The notes under the pieces are model-generated. The model searched no databases and was not told where the DNA came from. It was given only the letters and a program-made list of their open reading frames with translations. This document shows positions 17,773 through 25,786 of a stretch of 64,000 nt of DNA, one piece after another (the stretch's first letter is position 1; each line of letters opens with the position of its first letter). The DNA lies in NCBI RefSeq assembly GCF_017876595.1, contig NZ_JAGIOG010000001.1, forward strand, positions 2,232,001-2,296,000. The letters run 5' to 3'. The DNA comes from Aeromicrobium fastidiosum (GTDB lineage: Bacteria; Actinomycetota; Actinomycetes; Propionibacteriales; Nocardioidaceae). The translations under genes and the position numbers were made by a program.

Positions 17773-18731
17773 GCATGACCTCCCAGGCAGCCGCTCGTGG
17801 GACCTCGTCCCACGAGCGGCTGGCCGCCCAGGACAAGCCGCCGACGGACGTCGTCCAGCTGAAGCATCCGCTGCGCATCGCGTCGGCAGCGCTGGTCATC
17901 TTCACCGCGGTCGCAGGCGGCTACTCGGTCGTCACGAACGAGAACTTCCAGTGGGACCGAGTCGCCTTCTACGCGTTCAACCCGCAGATCCTCGCCGGAC
18001 TGCGGTCGACGCTGATCCTGACGGTCGCAGCGGTGACCATGGGCCTCGTCCTCGGCATCATCCTCGCCACCTTCCGCATCTCGCAGAACCGCGTCCTGTC
18101 CGGAGTGGCCGGGCTGTACCTGTGGTTCTTCCGAGGAACCCCCCTGCTGATCCAGCTGATCTTCTGGTTCAACTTCGCCGCCCTCTACCCGCGTCTCGGG
18201 ATCTCCATCCCGTTCGGTGGTCCGGAGCTGGTCGGCGCCAGCACGAACGACGTCCTGACGGTCTGGTTCGTCGCGCTGCTCGGGCTGACGTTGAACGAGG
18301 CGGCCTACATGGCGGAGATCATCCGCGGCGGGCTGCTGGCGGTCCCGAAGCAACAGACCGAGGCTGCTCAGGCGCTGGGGATGAGCCAGTTCCTCCTGTT
18401 CCGCCGGGTGATCCTCCCGCAGGCGCTGCGCGTCATCATCCCGCCGACCGGCAACCAGGTCATCGGCATGCTGAAGTACAGCTCGCTCGTCAGCATCATC
18501 GCTCTGCCCGACCTGCTCTACTCGGCCCAGCTGATCTACTCGCAGAACTTCGAGACGATCCCCCTGCTCATCGTGGTGTCGCTCTGGTACCTGCTCTGCA
18601 CCAGCATCCTGACGGTCATCCAGCGTCGGGTCGAGAAGTACTACGGCAGGGGCACGGCGAGTGCTCCGACGCCCAAGGCAGCCAAGGCCCTCCGCAAGGA
18701 CAAGGCCCGTCTGTCAGAGGTGCCGGCATGA
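17769..18731 (+). CDS. Polar amino acid ABC transporter permease (HisM/GlnP family)
   Basis: The 320-residue inner-membrane protein has a soluble N-terminus, an isolated membrane segment near residue 40, then the five-helix BPD core. Diagnostic are [21 protein letters not shown], which contains the amino-acid-permease FRGTP motif, and the EAA loop [23 protein letters not shown]. The GTG start overlaps the stop of the binding protein, and an ATGA overlap leads to the ATPase. A single permease gene is present, so the channel is presumably a homodimer. Confidence 0.92.
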   Translation: MSMTSQAAARGTSSHERLAAQDKPPTDVVQLKHPLRIASAALVIFTAVAGGYSVVTNENFQWDRVAFYAFNPQILAGLRSTLILTVAAVTMGLVLGIILATFRISQNRVLSGVAGLYLWFFRGTPLLIQLIFWFNFAALYPRLGISIPFGGPELVGASTNDVLTVWFVALLGLTLNEAAYMAEIIRGGLLAVPKQQTEAAQALGMSQFLLFRRVILPQALRVIIPPTGNQVIGMLKYSSLVSIIALPDLLYSAQLIYSQNFETIPLLIVVSLWYLLCTSILTVIQRRVEKYYGRGTASAPTPKAAKALRKDKARLSEVPA

Positions 18732-19558
18732 GCATCGGGACCGAAGAGATCGACAAGACAGGAGCCGCTCCCATGGAGTCGAGCAACAACAGTCCCAAAG
18801 AGCCCATCGTGCGGGTGGTCGACCTGACCAAGAGCTTCGGCGGGCTGGACGTCCTCAAGGGCGTCAACCTCGAGGTCGAACGCGGTGAGGTCGTCTGCAT
18901 CCTCGGCCGATCGGGATCGGGAAAGAGCACGCTGCTGCGGTGCGTCAACCACCTCGAGCGGCCCGACTCCGGTGCCGTCGTCGTCGACGGCTTCGTCATG
19001 GGGTACCGCGCCAAGGGCGGCAAGCTGCACGAGCTGCGGACGGGCGATGCGGCCAAGCAGCGGCAGACGGTGGGCATGGTCTTCCAGTCGTTCAACCTCT
19101 TCCCGCACATGACGGTCATGGAGAACCTGATCGAGGCGCCGCGCAAGGTGCAGGGTCGTGGCCGCGACGAGCTGGTCGGTGAGGCGCGGGCGCTGCTCAA
19201 GGACGTCGGCCTGCTGGAGAAGGAGAACGCCTACCCGGGAACTCTCTCGGGCGGACAGCAGCAGCGTGTCGCCATCGCTCGTGCGCTCATGATGCAGCCG
19301 AAGGTGATGCTGTTCGACGAGCCCACGTCCGCCCTCGACCCAGAGCTGGTGGGGGAGGTGCTCGAAGCGATGAAGCGCCTCGCGGCGACAGGCATGACGA
19401 TGATGGTCGTCACCCACGAGGTCGGCTTCGCGCGCAATGTGGCCGATCGCGTGATCTTCATGGCCGACGGAGTGGTCGTCGAAGACGGGCCGCCGTCGCA
19501 GGTCATCGACAACCCCCAGGCACCCGAGACCAAGACGTTCCTGAGCACGCTGCTCTGA
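18728..19558 (+). CDS. Polar amino acid ABC transporter ATP-binding protein
   Basis: The 276-residue ATPase starts [19 protein letters not shown]; an internal ATG at residue 16 is a possible alternative. Walker A is GRSGSGKST, the Q-loop [18 protein letters not shown], the signature [15 protein letters not shown] and Walker [15 protein letters not shown], followed by the switch histidine in VVTHEVGFA. This is the GlnQ/HisP type that energises amino acid uptake. It completes the three-gene importer. A 16-base GC palindrome follows 24 bases after its stop. Confidence 0.93.
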   Translation: MSIGTEEIDKTGAAPMESSNNSPKEPIVRVVDLTKSFGGLDVLKGVNLEVERGEVVCILGRSGSGKSTLLRCVNHLERPDSGAVVVDGFVMGYRAKGGKLHELRTGDAAKQRQTVGMVFQSFNLFPHMTVMENLIEAPRKVQGRGRDELVGEARALLKDVGLLEKENAYPGTLSGGQQQRVAIARALMMQPKVMLFDEPTSALDPELVGEVLEAMKRLAATGMTMMVVTHEVGFARNVADRVIFMADGVVVEDGPPSQVIDNPQAPETKTFLSTLL

Positions 19559-19582
19559 GCGGGTCTCGGCACGACGTGCTGC

Positions 19583-19598
19583 GCCCGGGTACCCGGGC
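19583..19598. terminator. GC-rich palindrome after the ABC transporter, possible terminator
   Basis: GCCCGGGTACCCGGGC is a perfect 16-base palindrome that can form a six-base stem with a GTAC loop. It lies between the transporter ATPase and etfB. There is no T-run and the stem is short, so termination may be partial or absent. Confidence 0.35.
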
Positions 19599-19701
19599 CA
19601 GCCGTTCCTCGCTACCGCCGAGCGCAAGCACCTGACAGTCCGGGGACCACAGGGGTCCGGGCTGCCCATCAACTGGACGGACAGTCCGTAGGAGGGTCCT
19701 C

Positions 19702-20484
19702 GTGACCACAATCGTTGTTGCTGTGAAGTACGTCCCGGACGCCACGGCTGACCGGACGTTCAGTGCCGATAACACCGTCGATCGTGTTGGTGTGGATGGT
19801 CTGCTGTCCGAGCTCGACGAGTATGCGGTCGAGCAGGCGTTGCAGACCATCGAGGCCGGTGACGGCGAGGTCGTCGTGCTGACGGTCGGGCCGGAGCAGG
19901 CGGCTGACGCGGTGCGCAAGGCGCTGCAGATGGGTGCCGATTCGGGCATCCACGTGACCGATGATGCGATCCATGGGTCTGATGCGTTCGCGACGTCGGA
20001 GATCCTGGCCAAGGCGATCGAGAAGGTCGGCGACTTCGACCTGCTGTTCTTCGGCATGGCCTCGACCGACGCGGGCCTGGGTGTCGTCCCGACGCTCGTG
20101 GCCGAGCGCCTCGGCCTTCCGGCCGTCACGTTCGCCTCGGAGATCACGGTCGACGGCGACACGGTCAAGATCCGCCGCGACGGCGACGTCGCGACGCAGG
20201 AGATCGAGGGCACGGGCAAGCTCGTGGTCTCGGTGACCGACCAGACCGGCGAGGCTCGTTACCCGTCCTTCAAGGGCATCATGGCCGCCAAGAAGAAGCC
20301 GGTCGAGGAGTGGTCGCTGGCCGACCTGGGTCTGGATGCGAGCAGCGTGGGTCTGGACAACGCCTGGACCAAGGTCGAGTCGTTCGAGCCCCGTCCGCCG
20401 CGCACGGCCGGTGAGATCGTCACCGACGAGGGAGATGGCGGCGTCAAGCTCGTCGAGTTCCTCGCGTCCAAGAAGTTCGTCTGA
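19702..20484 (+). CDS. etfB: Electron transfer flavoprotein beta subunit
   Basis: The 260-residue protein starts at GTG behind AGGAGGG. The beginning TIVVAVKYVPDATADRTFSADNTVDR and the segment DLLFFGMASTDAGLGVVPTLVAERLGLP are typical of EtfB, which binds AMP and pairs with EtfA to carry single electrons from dehydrogenases to the quinone pool. The first third uses noticeably more T-ending codons (GAT, GGT, CGT, GTT) than surrounding genes. It forms an operon with etfA and a zinc alcohol dehydrogenase. Lying beside a TMADH-family flavoprotein, it could accept that enzyme's electrons, though it may be the general ETF of the cell. Confidence 0.95.
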   Translation: MTTIVVAVKYVPDATADRTFSADNTVDRVGVDGLLSELDEYAVEQALQTIEAGDGEVVVLTVGPEQAADAVRKALQMGADSGIHVTDDAIHGSDAFATSEILAKAIEKVGDFDLLFFGMASTDAGLGVVPTLVAERLGLPAVTFASEITVDGDTVKIRRDGDVATQEIEGTGKLVVSVTDQTGEARYPSFKGIMAAKKKPVEEWSLADLGLDASSVGLDNAWTKVESFEPRPPRTAGEIVTDEGDGGVKLVEFLASKKFV

Positions 20485-20504
20485 GAAGGCCGAAGGAATC
20501 TGAC

Positions 20505-21467
20505 ATGACTGAAGTTCTCGTTCTCATCGACGCTCCTGATGGCAAGGTCACCAAGCCGTCGCTCGAGCTGCTCACGATCGCCCGCCGCATCGGCGAGCCC
20601 TCCGCCGTCGTGTTTGCCGATGCCAGTGGGCACAGTGCCGACAATGGTGTGCTGGCCGAGTACGGTGCCGAGAAGATCTACACCTATGACGACGCCGTCT
20701 ACGACGAGTACCTCGTCGGTCCCAAGGCCGAGGCCCTCAGCCAGCTCGTGGCCGAGGTCAGCCCCGCCGCGGTGCTGACCGGTTCGTCGACGGAGGCCAA
20801 GGAGATCAGCGCCCGCGTGGCGCTCAAGACCGAGTCGGGCTGGATCGGCGACGCGGTCGACGTCCAGGCTGATGGTGGCACGGTCACCACGACGCAGTCG
20901 GTCTTCGCCGGCAACTTCACGGTGCGGTCGCAGGTCACCAAGGGTGCGCCGGTCATCTCGGTCAAGCCCAACTCGGTGGCTCCCGAGGCCGTCAGTGGTG
21001 CCGGTGCGGTGGAGGCCAAGACGGCCGACATCACGGATGCTGCCAAGGGTGCGAAGATCACGGCGTCCAAGGAGAAGGCCGCCTCGGGTCGCCCTGAGCT
21101 GACCGAGGCCGCGATCGTGGTCTCCGGTGGGCGTGGCACCGGTGGTGACTTCACCGAGGTCGAGGCGTTCGCCGACAGCCTCGGTGCTGCCGTGGGCGCT
21201 TCGCGTGCTGCGGTCGACTCCGGCTGGTACCCGCACAGCTTCCAGGTCGGCCAGACCGGCAAGACGGTCTCGCCGCAGCTGTACGTCGCCAACGGCATCT
21301 CTGGTGCGATCCAGCACCGGGCCGGCATGCAGACGTCCAAGACGATCATCGCGGTCAACAAGGACGACGAGGCCCCGATCTTCGAGCTCGTCGACTTCGG
21401 CGTCGTGGGCGACCTCAAGGCCGTCCTGCCCGCCGCGACCGACGAGGTCAAGAAGCGCAAGGGCTGA
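20505..21467 (+). CDS. etfA: Electron transfer flavoprotein alpha subunit
   Basis: The 320-residue protein has the N-terminal ETF fold (TEVLVLIDAPDGKVTKPSLELL). The C-terminal FAD-binding domain contains VVSGGRGTGGDF and YPHSFQVGQTGKTVSPQLYV, followed by ANGISGAIQHRAGMQTSKTI. It holds the FAD that receives electrons from acyl-CoA or amine dehydrogenases. It starts 20 bases after etfB and ends two bases before the alcohol dehydrogenase start, so all three are co-transcribed. Confidence 0.95.
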   Translation: MTEVLVLIDAPDGKVTKPSLELLTIARRIGEPSAVVFADASGHSADNGVLAEYGAEKIYTYDDAVYDEYLVGPKAEALSQLVAEVSPAAVLTGSSTEAKEISARVALKTESGWIGDAVDVQADGGTVTTTQSVFAGNFTVRSQVTKGAPVISVKPNSVAPEAVSGAGAVEAKTADITDAAKGAKITASKEKAASGRPELTEAAIVVSGGRGTGGDFTEVEAFADSLGAAVGASRAAVDSGWYPHSFQVGQTGKTVSPQLYVANGISGAIQHRAGMQTSKTIIAVNKDDEAPIFELVDFGVVGDLKAVLPAATDEVKKRKG

Positions 21468-21469
21468 CC

Positions 21470-22537
21470 ATGAAGACAGTGCACGTGCGAGGTGACCGCC
21501 TGGTCACCGTCGAGGAACGAGATGAGCCGCAGCTCCTGACCGGTCCCGGTGCGAGCGGACTCGACGCCATCGTGAGGGTGACGGCTGCCTGCGTGTGCGG
21601 CTCCGACCTGTGGACCTACCGGGGGTTCCGCAAGCCGGCCCACGACCACGGCATGGGGCACGAGTTCGTCGGCGTCGTGGAGGAGGTCGGCACCAACGTC
21701 CGCGCCGTCCGTCCGGGCGACTTCGTGATCTCGCCGTTCTACATCGCCGACGGCACGTGCGCCGTGTGTCGAGCAGGGTTCACGGCTCACTGCCTGAACG
21801 GGGGCACCTTCGGTGCCGAGATCCCCGGCGAGGGCCACGCCAACGGCACGCAGAGCGAGATGGTTCGCATCCCCTTCGCCGACGGCACACTCACGGTCGT
21901 GCCAGACGGCGCTGCGAACGACACCAACCTGGCCGACTTGCTGGCGCTGTCGGACGTCATGGGAACCGGCCACCACGCGGCGATCTCGGCCGGCGTCCGA
22001 CCCGGCTCGACCGTGGTCGTGGTGGGCGACGGCGCCGTCGGGCTGTGTGCCGTCATCGCGGCCAAGCGGATGGGTGCCGAGCGCATCGTGGCGATGTCGC
22101 GCCACGCCGACCGTCAGGCGCTCGCGCGCGACTTCGGCGCCACCGACGTGGTCGCCGAGCGAGGTGATGAAGCCATCGAGATCGTCAAGGACATGTTCGA
22201 CGGGATCGGGCCGGACATCGCACTCGAGTGCGTCGGTTCGGTGGAGGCCATGACGCAGTCCATGGGGTCGGTGCGGCCAGGAGGCGATGTGGGCTTCGTC
22301 GGCGTGCCTGTGACCGGCGGCGACCTCTCGGTGCAGACGATGTTCCGCACGAACATCGGCGTCCGCGGCGGCATGGGCACGGTCCGCGACTACATGGCAG
22401 ATCTGCTGCCAGCAGTGCTCGGGGGGTCCATCCAGCCGGGACGGGTCTTCGACCAGGAGCTGCCGTTGGCCGATGCCGCCGAGGGCTACGCGCTCATGGA
22501 CGAGCGGCGTGCCATCAAGGTCATGCTGCGGCCATGA
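21470..22537 (+). CDS. Zinc-dependent alcohol dehydrogenase (MDR family)
   Basis: The 355-residue dehydrogenase has a catalytic-zinc Cys in VCGSDLWTYRG and the conserved GMGHEFVGVVEEVG helix with its His-Glu. A structural-zinc lobe (DGTCAVCRAGFTAHC) has three cysteines, with Asp in the usual first position. The NAD-binding motif is VVVVGDGAVGLCAVIAA. Members oxidise primary or secondary alcohols, polyols or formaldehyde adducts. It is tied to etfBA by a two-base spacing and meets the GntR/UTRA gene tail to tail. Oxidation of a polyol feeding the ketose-kinase operon, or of formaldehyde, would fit the context. Neither is proven. Confidence 0.88.
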   Translation: MKTVHVRGDRLVTVEERDEPQLLTGPGASGLDAIVRVTAACVCGSDLWTYRGFRKPAHDHGMGHEFVGVVEEVGTNVRAVRPGDFVISPFYIADGTCAVCRAGFTAHCLNGGTFGAEIPGEGHANGTQSEMVRIPFADGTLTVVPDGAANDTNLADLLALSDVMGTGHHAAISAGVRPGSTVVVVGDGAVGLCAVIAAKRMGAERIVAMSRHADRQALARDFGATDVVAERGDEAIEIVKDMFDGIGPDIALECVGSVEAMTQSMGSVRPGGDVGFVGVPVTGGDLSVQTMFRTNIGVRGGMGTVRDYMADLLPAVLGGSIQPGRVFDQELPLADAAEGYALMDERRAIKVMLRP

Positions 22538-22542
22538 GTGCC

Positions 22543-23274
22543 CTAGAGCTCGTAGTCGAACTGGAGGCGGACGGTGTCGCCTCGAAAGACGATGGACGAG
22601 TACTCGAACGGGCGACCGGTGGGGTCGGAGATGACGTCGGTGAGCATGAGGGCAGGCGCGCCACGTCGCAGCTCGAGCAGCGTGGCGTCGGTGCCCTCGA
22701 CCGCGACGGCCTCCAGGTTCTCCGCCACCGAAGCCATGGGCAGCGCGTACTGGTCCTTCAGCACCACGCACAGCTGCCGTCCGACGAGGTCGTGGTCGGC
22801 GAGGTCGGGAGCAAGGTCCGCCGGGACGTAGGACCGATGGAGGCTGACGGGCGACCCGTTCGCCGAACGAAGCCGGACGACGGCAACCACGTCCTGGCCT
22901 TCGAGGCGAAGACCTTCGCGGACGGCGCGCGGAGCAGCAGTGGTCTCGACCGACACCAGCGTCGTCGAGATGGCGTACCCCTGAGCCTCGAGCTGCTCGC
23001 GCACGCCCTTGTAGGCGGGCGACCGCGCGGTGATCTTCGGCGGCGCGACGTACGTGCCCTTGCCGGGGACCCTCACGAGCAGCCCCTCAGTCGCCATCTT
23101 GCTGAGGACCCCTCGCACCGTCATGCGGCTGAGGCCGTAGATCCGGTTCATCTCGTTCTCGGACGGCACGCGCTGGTTGGGGACCCATTCTCCGCCGGCG
23201 ATCTTGGCGTACAGGATCTCCTCGAGCTGCTGGTACAGCGGAACCGCTGAGTCGCGGTCGAGGGTCTCGGTCAC
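22543..23274 (-). CDS. GntR family transcriptional regulator with UTRA domain
   Basis: The start is set at GTG 23274 because GGAGGA sits four bases before it; longer in-frame starts lack a ribosome site. The 243-residue protein has an N-terminal winged helix (DSAVPLYQQLEEILYAKIAGG, VPSENEMNRIYGLSRMTVRG) and a UTRA effector domain (RLRSANGSPVSLHRSYVPADL). UTRA regulators commonly sense sugar phosphates or related small molecules. It is divergent from the aldolase-kinase-transketolase operon, and TTGTACAA palindromic DNA lies between them, so control of that operon and of itself is likely. Confidence 0.9.
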   Translation of the reverse strand: MTETLDRDSAVPLYQQLEEILYAKIAGGEWVPNQRVPSENEMNRIYGLSRMTVRGVLSKMATEGLLVRVPGKGTYVAPPKITARSPAYKGVREQLEAQGYAISTTLVSVETTAAPRAVREGLRLEGQDVVAVVRLRSANGSPVSLHRSYVPADLAPDLADHDLVGRQLCVVLKDQYALPMASVAENLEAVAVEGTDATLLELRRGAPALMLTDVISDPTGRPFEYSSIVFRGDTVRLQFDYEL

Positions 23275-23304
23275 GGGTTCCTCCATCGGGCAAGAGTAGA
23301 ACAT

Positions 23305-23345
23305 CTGTACCTCAACATACTTGTACAACCCTGTCTATACAGGTA
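23305..23345. promoter_or_regulatory. Divergent control region with TTGTACAA palindrome (GntR operator) and promoter
   Basis: The region holds the perfect palindrome TTGTACAA (23321-23328) and CCTGT-CTAT-ACAGG (23330-23343). The core TGTAC recurs at 23306, 23322 and, as GGTAC, at 23342. A rightward promoter may be TCAACA (23312-23317), an 18-base spacer and TATACA (23336-23341), which would place the palindrome between the boxes. GntR proteins typically bind such short palindromes. Confidence 0.55.
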
Positions 23346-23415
23346 CGGTGAAGTGGTTGGTTGTGAGCCCTGACACAGGGCCTCAGATGATGGACCTACC
23401 GAGGAGTCGAAGCAG

Positions 23416-24297
23416 ATGCAGGTGTCAACAGCCGCCCTGACCCGGGTCGCACGAGATCACGGATACGCCGTCCCGGCCGTCAACGTGTTCGACGAGGTCG
23501 GCATGCGCGCGGTCGTCGAGGCCGCCGAGCTGCGTTCGGCGCCGCTGATCGTCCAGGTGTCGGTCAAGACGACGCGGTCAGTCGGCACGGGACTCCTCAC
23601 CGACACGTTCCGAGCCCTCACCCGGGATGCTTCCGTGCCGGTGGCGCTCCACCTCGACCACTGCCCCGACCGGGCCGTCGTCGCGGAGGTCATCGCGGCG
23701 GGTTGGTCGTCCATCCTGTTCGACGCCTCCGACCGCGACCTCGCCACCGCGGAGCGAGAGACGACCGAGGTCGTCGCTGCCGCCCACGCCGCCGGCGTCG
23801 ACATCGAGTCCGAGATCGAGAACATCCTCGGCGTCGAGGATGGCGTCGGGTCCGACGACGCTCAGCACGCCTACAGTGTCGAGCAGCTCGCCGAGGTCGC
23901 CGAACGCACAGGCGCGGACCTGCTGGCTCCGCAGCTCGGGACGAGCCACGGCATGTTCACGTCCAAGCCGACCCTGCTGCCCGAGCGAGTCACGGCCTTG
24001 GCCGCTCTGACCGACAAGCCCATCGTCCTGCACGGCGGTACGGGCCTGTCCGACGAAGAGTTCCGGTCGTTCATCTCCGCCGGCGTCTCGAAGATCAACA
24101 TCTCGACCGCCGTGAAGATGTCCTACATGCGGGCCGCCGCCGCCCATCTGGACGAGGCCCGCCGCACGGACCGCTGGGACCCGCCGTCGATGTTCAGGTC
24201 CGTCTCGGACGCCGTCCGGTCGGAGATCGTCGCGCACATCGACGCGTTCGGGGCGGCCGGCCGCGCCGAAGCCGCGGTGAAGGCGATGCCGTCATGA
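23416..24297 (+). CDS. Class II (zinc-dependent) ketose-bisphosphate aldolase
   Basis: The 293-residue TIM-barrel aldolase has the HLDHCPD motif with catalytic Asp and zinc His, the ESEIENILGVEDGVG loop, the GTSHGMF segment, the phosphate-binding LHGGTGLSDEEF, and SKINISTAVK. Class II aldolases join or split DHAP and an aldehyde (fructose, tagatose or sedoheptulose bisphosphates). It is first in a seven-gene operon and overlaps the CbbY-like gene by four bases. With a DHA kinase and transketolase behind it, it could condense DHAP with glyceraldehyde- or erythrose-phosphate. Stereochemistry cannot be read from sequence. Confidence 0.9.
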   Translation: MQVSTAALTRVARDHGYAVPAVNVFDEVGMRAVVEAAELRSAPLIVQVSVKTTRSVGTGLLTDTFRALTRDASVPVALHLDHCPDRAVVAEVIAAGWSSILFDASDRDLATAERETTEVVAAAHAAGVDIESEIENILGVEDGVGSDDAQHAYSVEQLAEVAERTGADLLAPQLGTSHGMFTSKPTLLPERVTALAALTDKPIVLHGGTGLSDEEFRSFISAGVSKINISTAVKMSYMRAAAAHLDEARRTDRWDPPSMFRSVSDAVRSEIVAHIDAFGAAGRAEAAVKAMPS

Positions 24298-25100
24298 CTT
24301 CGAACTTCCTCATCTTCGACTGCGACGGCGTCCTCGCCGACACGGAGCGAGATGGACACCTTCCGGCCTTCAACGAGACCTTCGAGCACTTCGGAGCTCC
24401 CATCCGATGGAGCCAGGACGACTACGCCGAGCTCCTGAGGATCGGCGGCGGCAAGGAACGCCTCGCCTCCGTCCTGACCCCCGAGCTCGTGAAGGAGGCT
24501 GGGCTCCCCACCGACCCGCGGCAGCAGCGCGATGTCGTCCTGTCCTGGCACGCGTACAAGACCGCGCGCTACACCGACATGGTCCGAGCCGGCCGTCTCC
24601 CCGGACGGCCGGGTGTCGCCCGCATCGTCGCGGAGGCGCACGACGCGGGATGGGGGCTTGCCGTCGCTTCGACCTCGGCTGAAGAGTCGGTGCGGGCTGT
24701 GCTCGAGCACGTCGTCGGACCCGAGCTCTCCACGCACTTCTCCGTGTTCGCCGGAGACGACGTCGCGGCGAAGAAGCCCGCACCCGACATCTACCAGCTG
24801 GCGCTGGCGCAGCTCGGCGCGTCCTCCACGAGTGCCATCGTCATCGAGGACAGCCATGTCGGCCTGACCGCGGCGCTGGCGGCTGGGCTCGTCACCGTCG
24901 TCACCCAGAGCAGCTACACCGCTGACGAGGACTTCTCGGGTGCAGCTCTCGTCGTCAGCTCGCTGGGCGACTACCCGGCAGACCCCACGGTCGTCCTCGA
25001 CTCGCCCCACGGCACCGCGATCGTCGGCCACGTGGGAATCGACGACCTCATCCGCGTGAGGGCAGCCGCCCTCTCGGCCAACTCAACACCCGGTAGGTGA
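24294..25100 (+). CDS. HAD-superfamily phosphatase, CbbY-like
   Basis: The 268-residue protein starts at the ATGA overlap with the aldolase. FLIFDCDGVLADTERDGHLPAFNETF carries the nucleophile and acid aspartates, and DDYAELLRIGGGKERL is characteristic of CbbY, a xylulose/ribulose-1,5-bisphosphate phosphatase usually found with RuBisCO genes. The later motifs VASTSAEESV and VIEDSHVGLTAA are intact. No RuBisCO is present here. In this operon it may remove the 1-phosphate from a ketose bisphosphate produced by the aldolase (fructose or sedoheptulose type), or clear an inhibitory side product. The segment after residue 240 is variable. Confidence 0.85.
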   Translation: MTSNFLIFDCDGVLADTERDGHLPAFNETFEHFGAPIRWSQDDYAELLRIGGGKERLASVLTPELVKEAGLPTDPRQQRDVVLSWHAYKTARYTDMVRAGRLPGRPGVARIVAEAHDAGWGLAVASTSAEESVRAVLEHVVGPELSTHFSVFAGDDVAAKKPAPDIYQLALAQLGASSTSAIVIEDSHVGLTAALAAGLVTVVTQSSYTADEDFSGAALVVSSLGDYPADPTVVLDSPHGTAIVGHVGIDDLIRVRAAALSANSTPGR

Positions 25101-25747
25101 CCATGAACGACAGCGGCAGCACGACCGGGACGACCCGGCTCGAGAACACCGTCAAGACCATCGCCACGACCTGCGTGGCCAACGAGCAGTACTTCTGCGA
25201 CCTCGACTCCGTCGTCGGCGACGGAGACTTCGGCTACTCCCTCGCCCGGGGGTTCGAGAAGGTCCTCGAGGACTGGGACAGCTACGACCGTTCCGACCTC
25301 TCCACCTTCCTGCAGGGCGTCGCGACGACGATGAGCAGTCGCATCGGCGGCACCTCGGGGCCGATCTGGGGCACGGCCTTCCTCCGGGCCGCCATCGCCA
25401 TCAAGTCCAAGCAATCGCTGGAGGGTGCCGATGTGGTCTCGATGCTTGATGCCGCCATCGCCGGCATCAAGAAGCGAGGCGGAGCTGAGGTCGGCGACAA
25501 GACCCTGCTCGACGCCCTGGTGCCTCTCACCGACGAGATCCGCGACGGCGTCGCCGAGAACGCAGAGCCGCGCGCCATGGCCGAACGAGCGGCCAAGGTC
25601 GCTCGCGAGTCCGCCGAGGCAACCAGCGCCCTGACGGCGCGACGAGGGCGAGCCTCCTACACCGGGGACCGAAGCATCGGCTCTCCCGACCCGGGAGCGA
25701 TCGCCATGGCCGTGCTCGCCGAGCACATCGTCGACTCCTGGGCCTGA
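25097..25747 (+). CDS. Dihydroxyacetone kinase L subunit (DhaL domain)
   Basis: The 216-residue nucleotide-binding subunit has FCDLDSVVGDGDFGYSLARG, which contains the three aspartates that hold Mg-nucleotide in DhaL. IGGTSGPIWGTAFLRAA is the conserved glycine loop. The C-terminal RGRASYTGDRSIGSPDPGA is a strong family signature. Start GTG 25097 overlaps the previous stop; ATG 25103 is an alternative. It works with the DhaK subunit encoded 39 bases downstream to phosphorylate dihydroxyacetone or a related ketose such as erythrulose. No DhaM-type phosphotransferase gene is seen, so direct ATP use is likely. Confidence 0.92.
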   Translation: MTMNDSGSTTGTTRLENTVKTIATTCVANEQYFCDLDSVVGDGDFGYSLARGFEKVLEDWDSYDRSDLSTFLQGVATTMSSRIGGTSGPIWGTAFLRAAIAIKSKQSLEGADVVSMLDAAIAGIKKRGGAEVGDKTLLDALVPLTDEIRDGVAENAEPRAMAERAAKVARESAEATSALTARRGRASYTGDRSIGSPDPGAIAMAVLAEHIVDSWA

Positions 25748-25786
25748 CCGCCCACCCCACCGCCCCGTCAAGACGAAGGAACCAGC

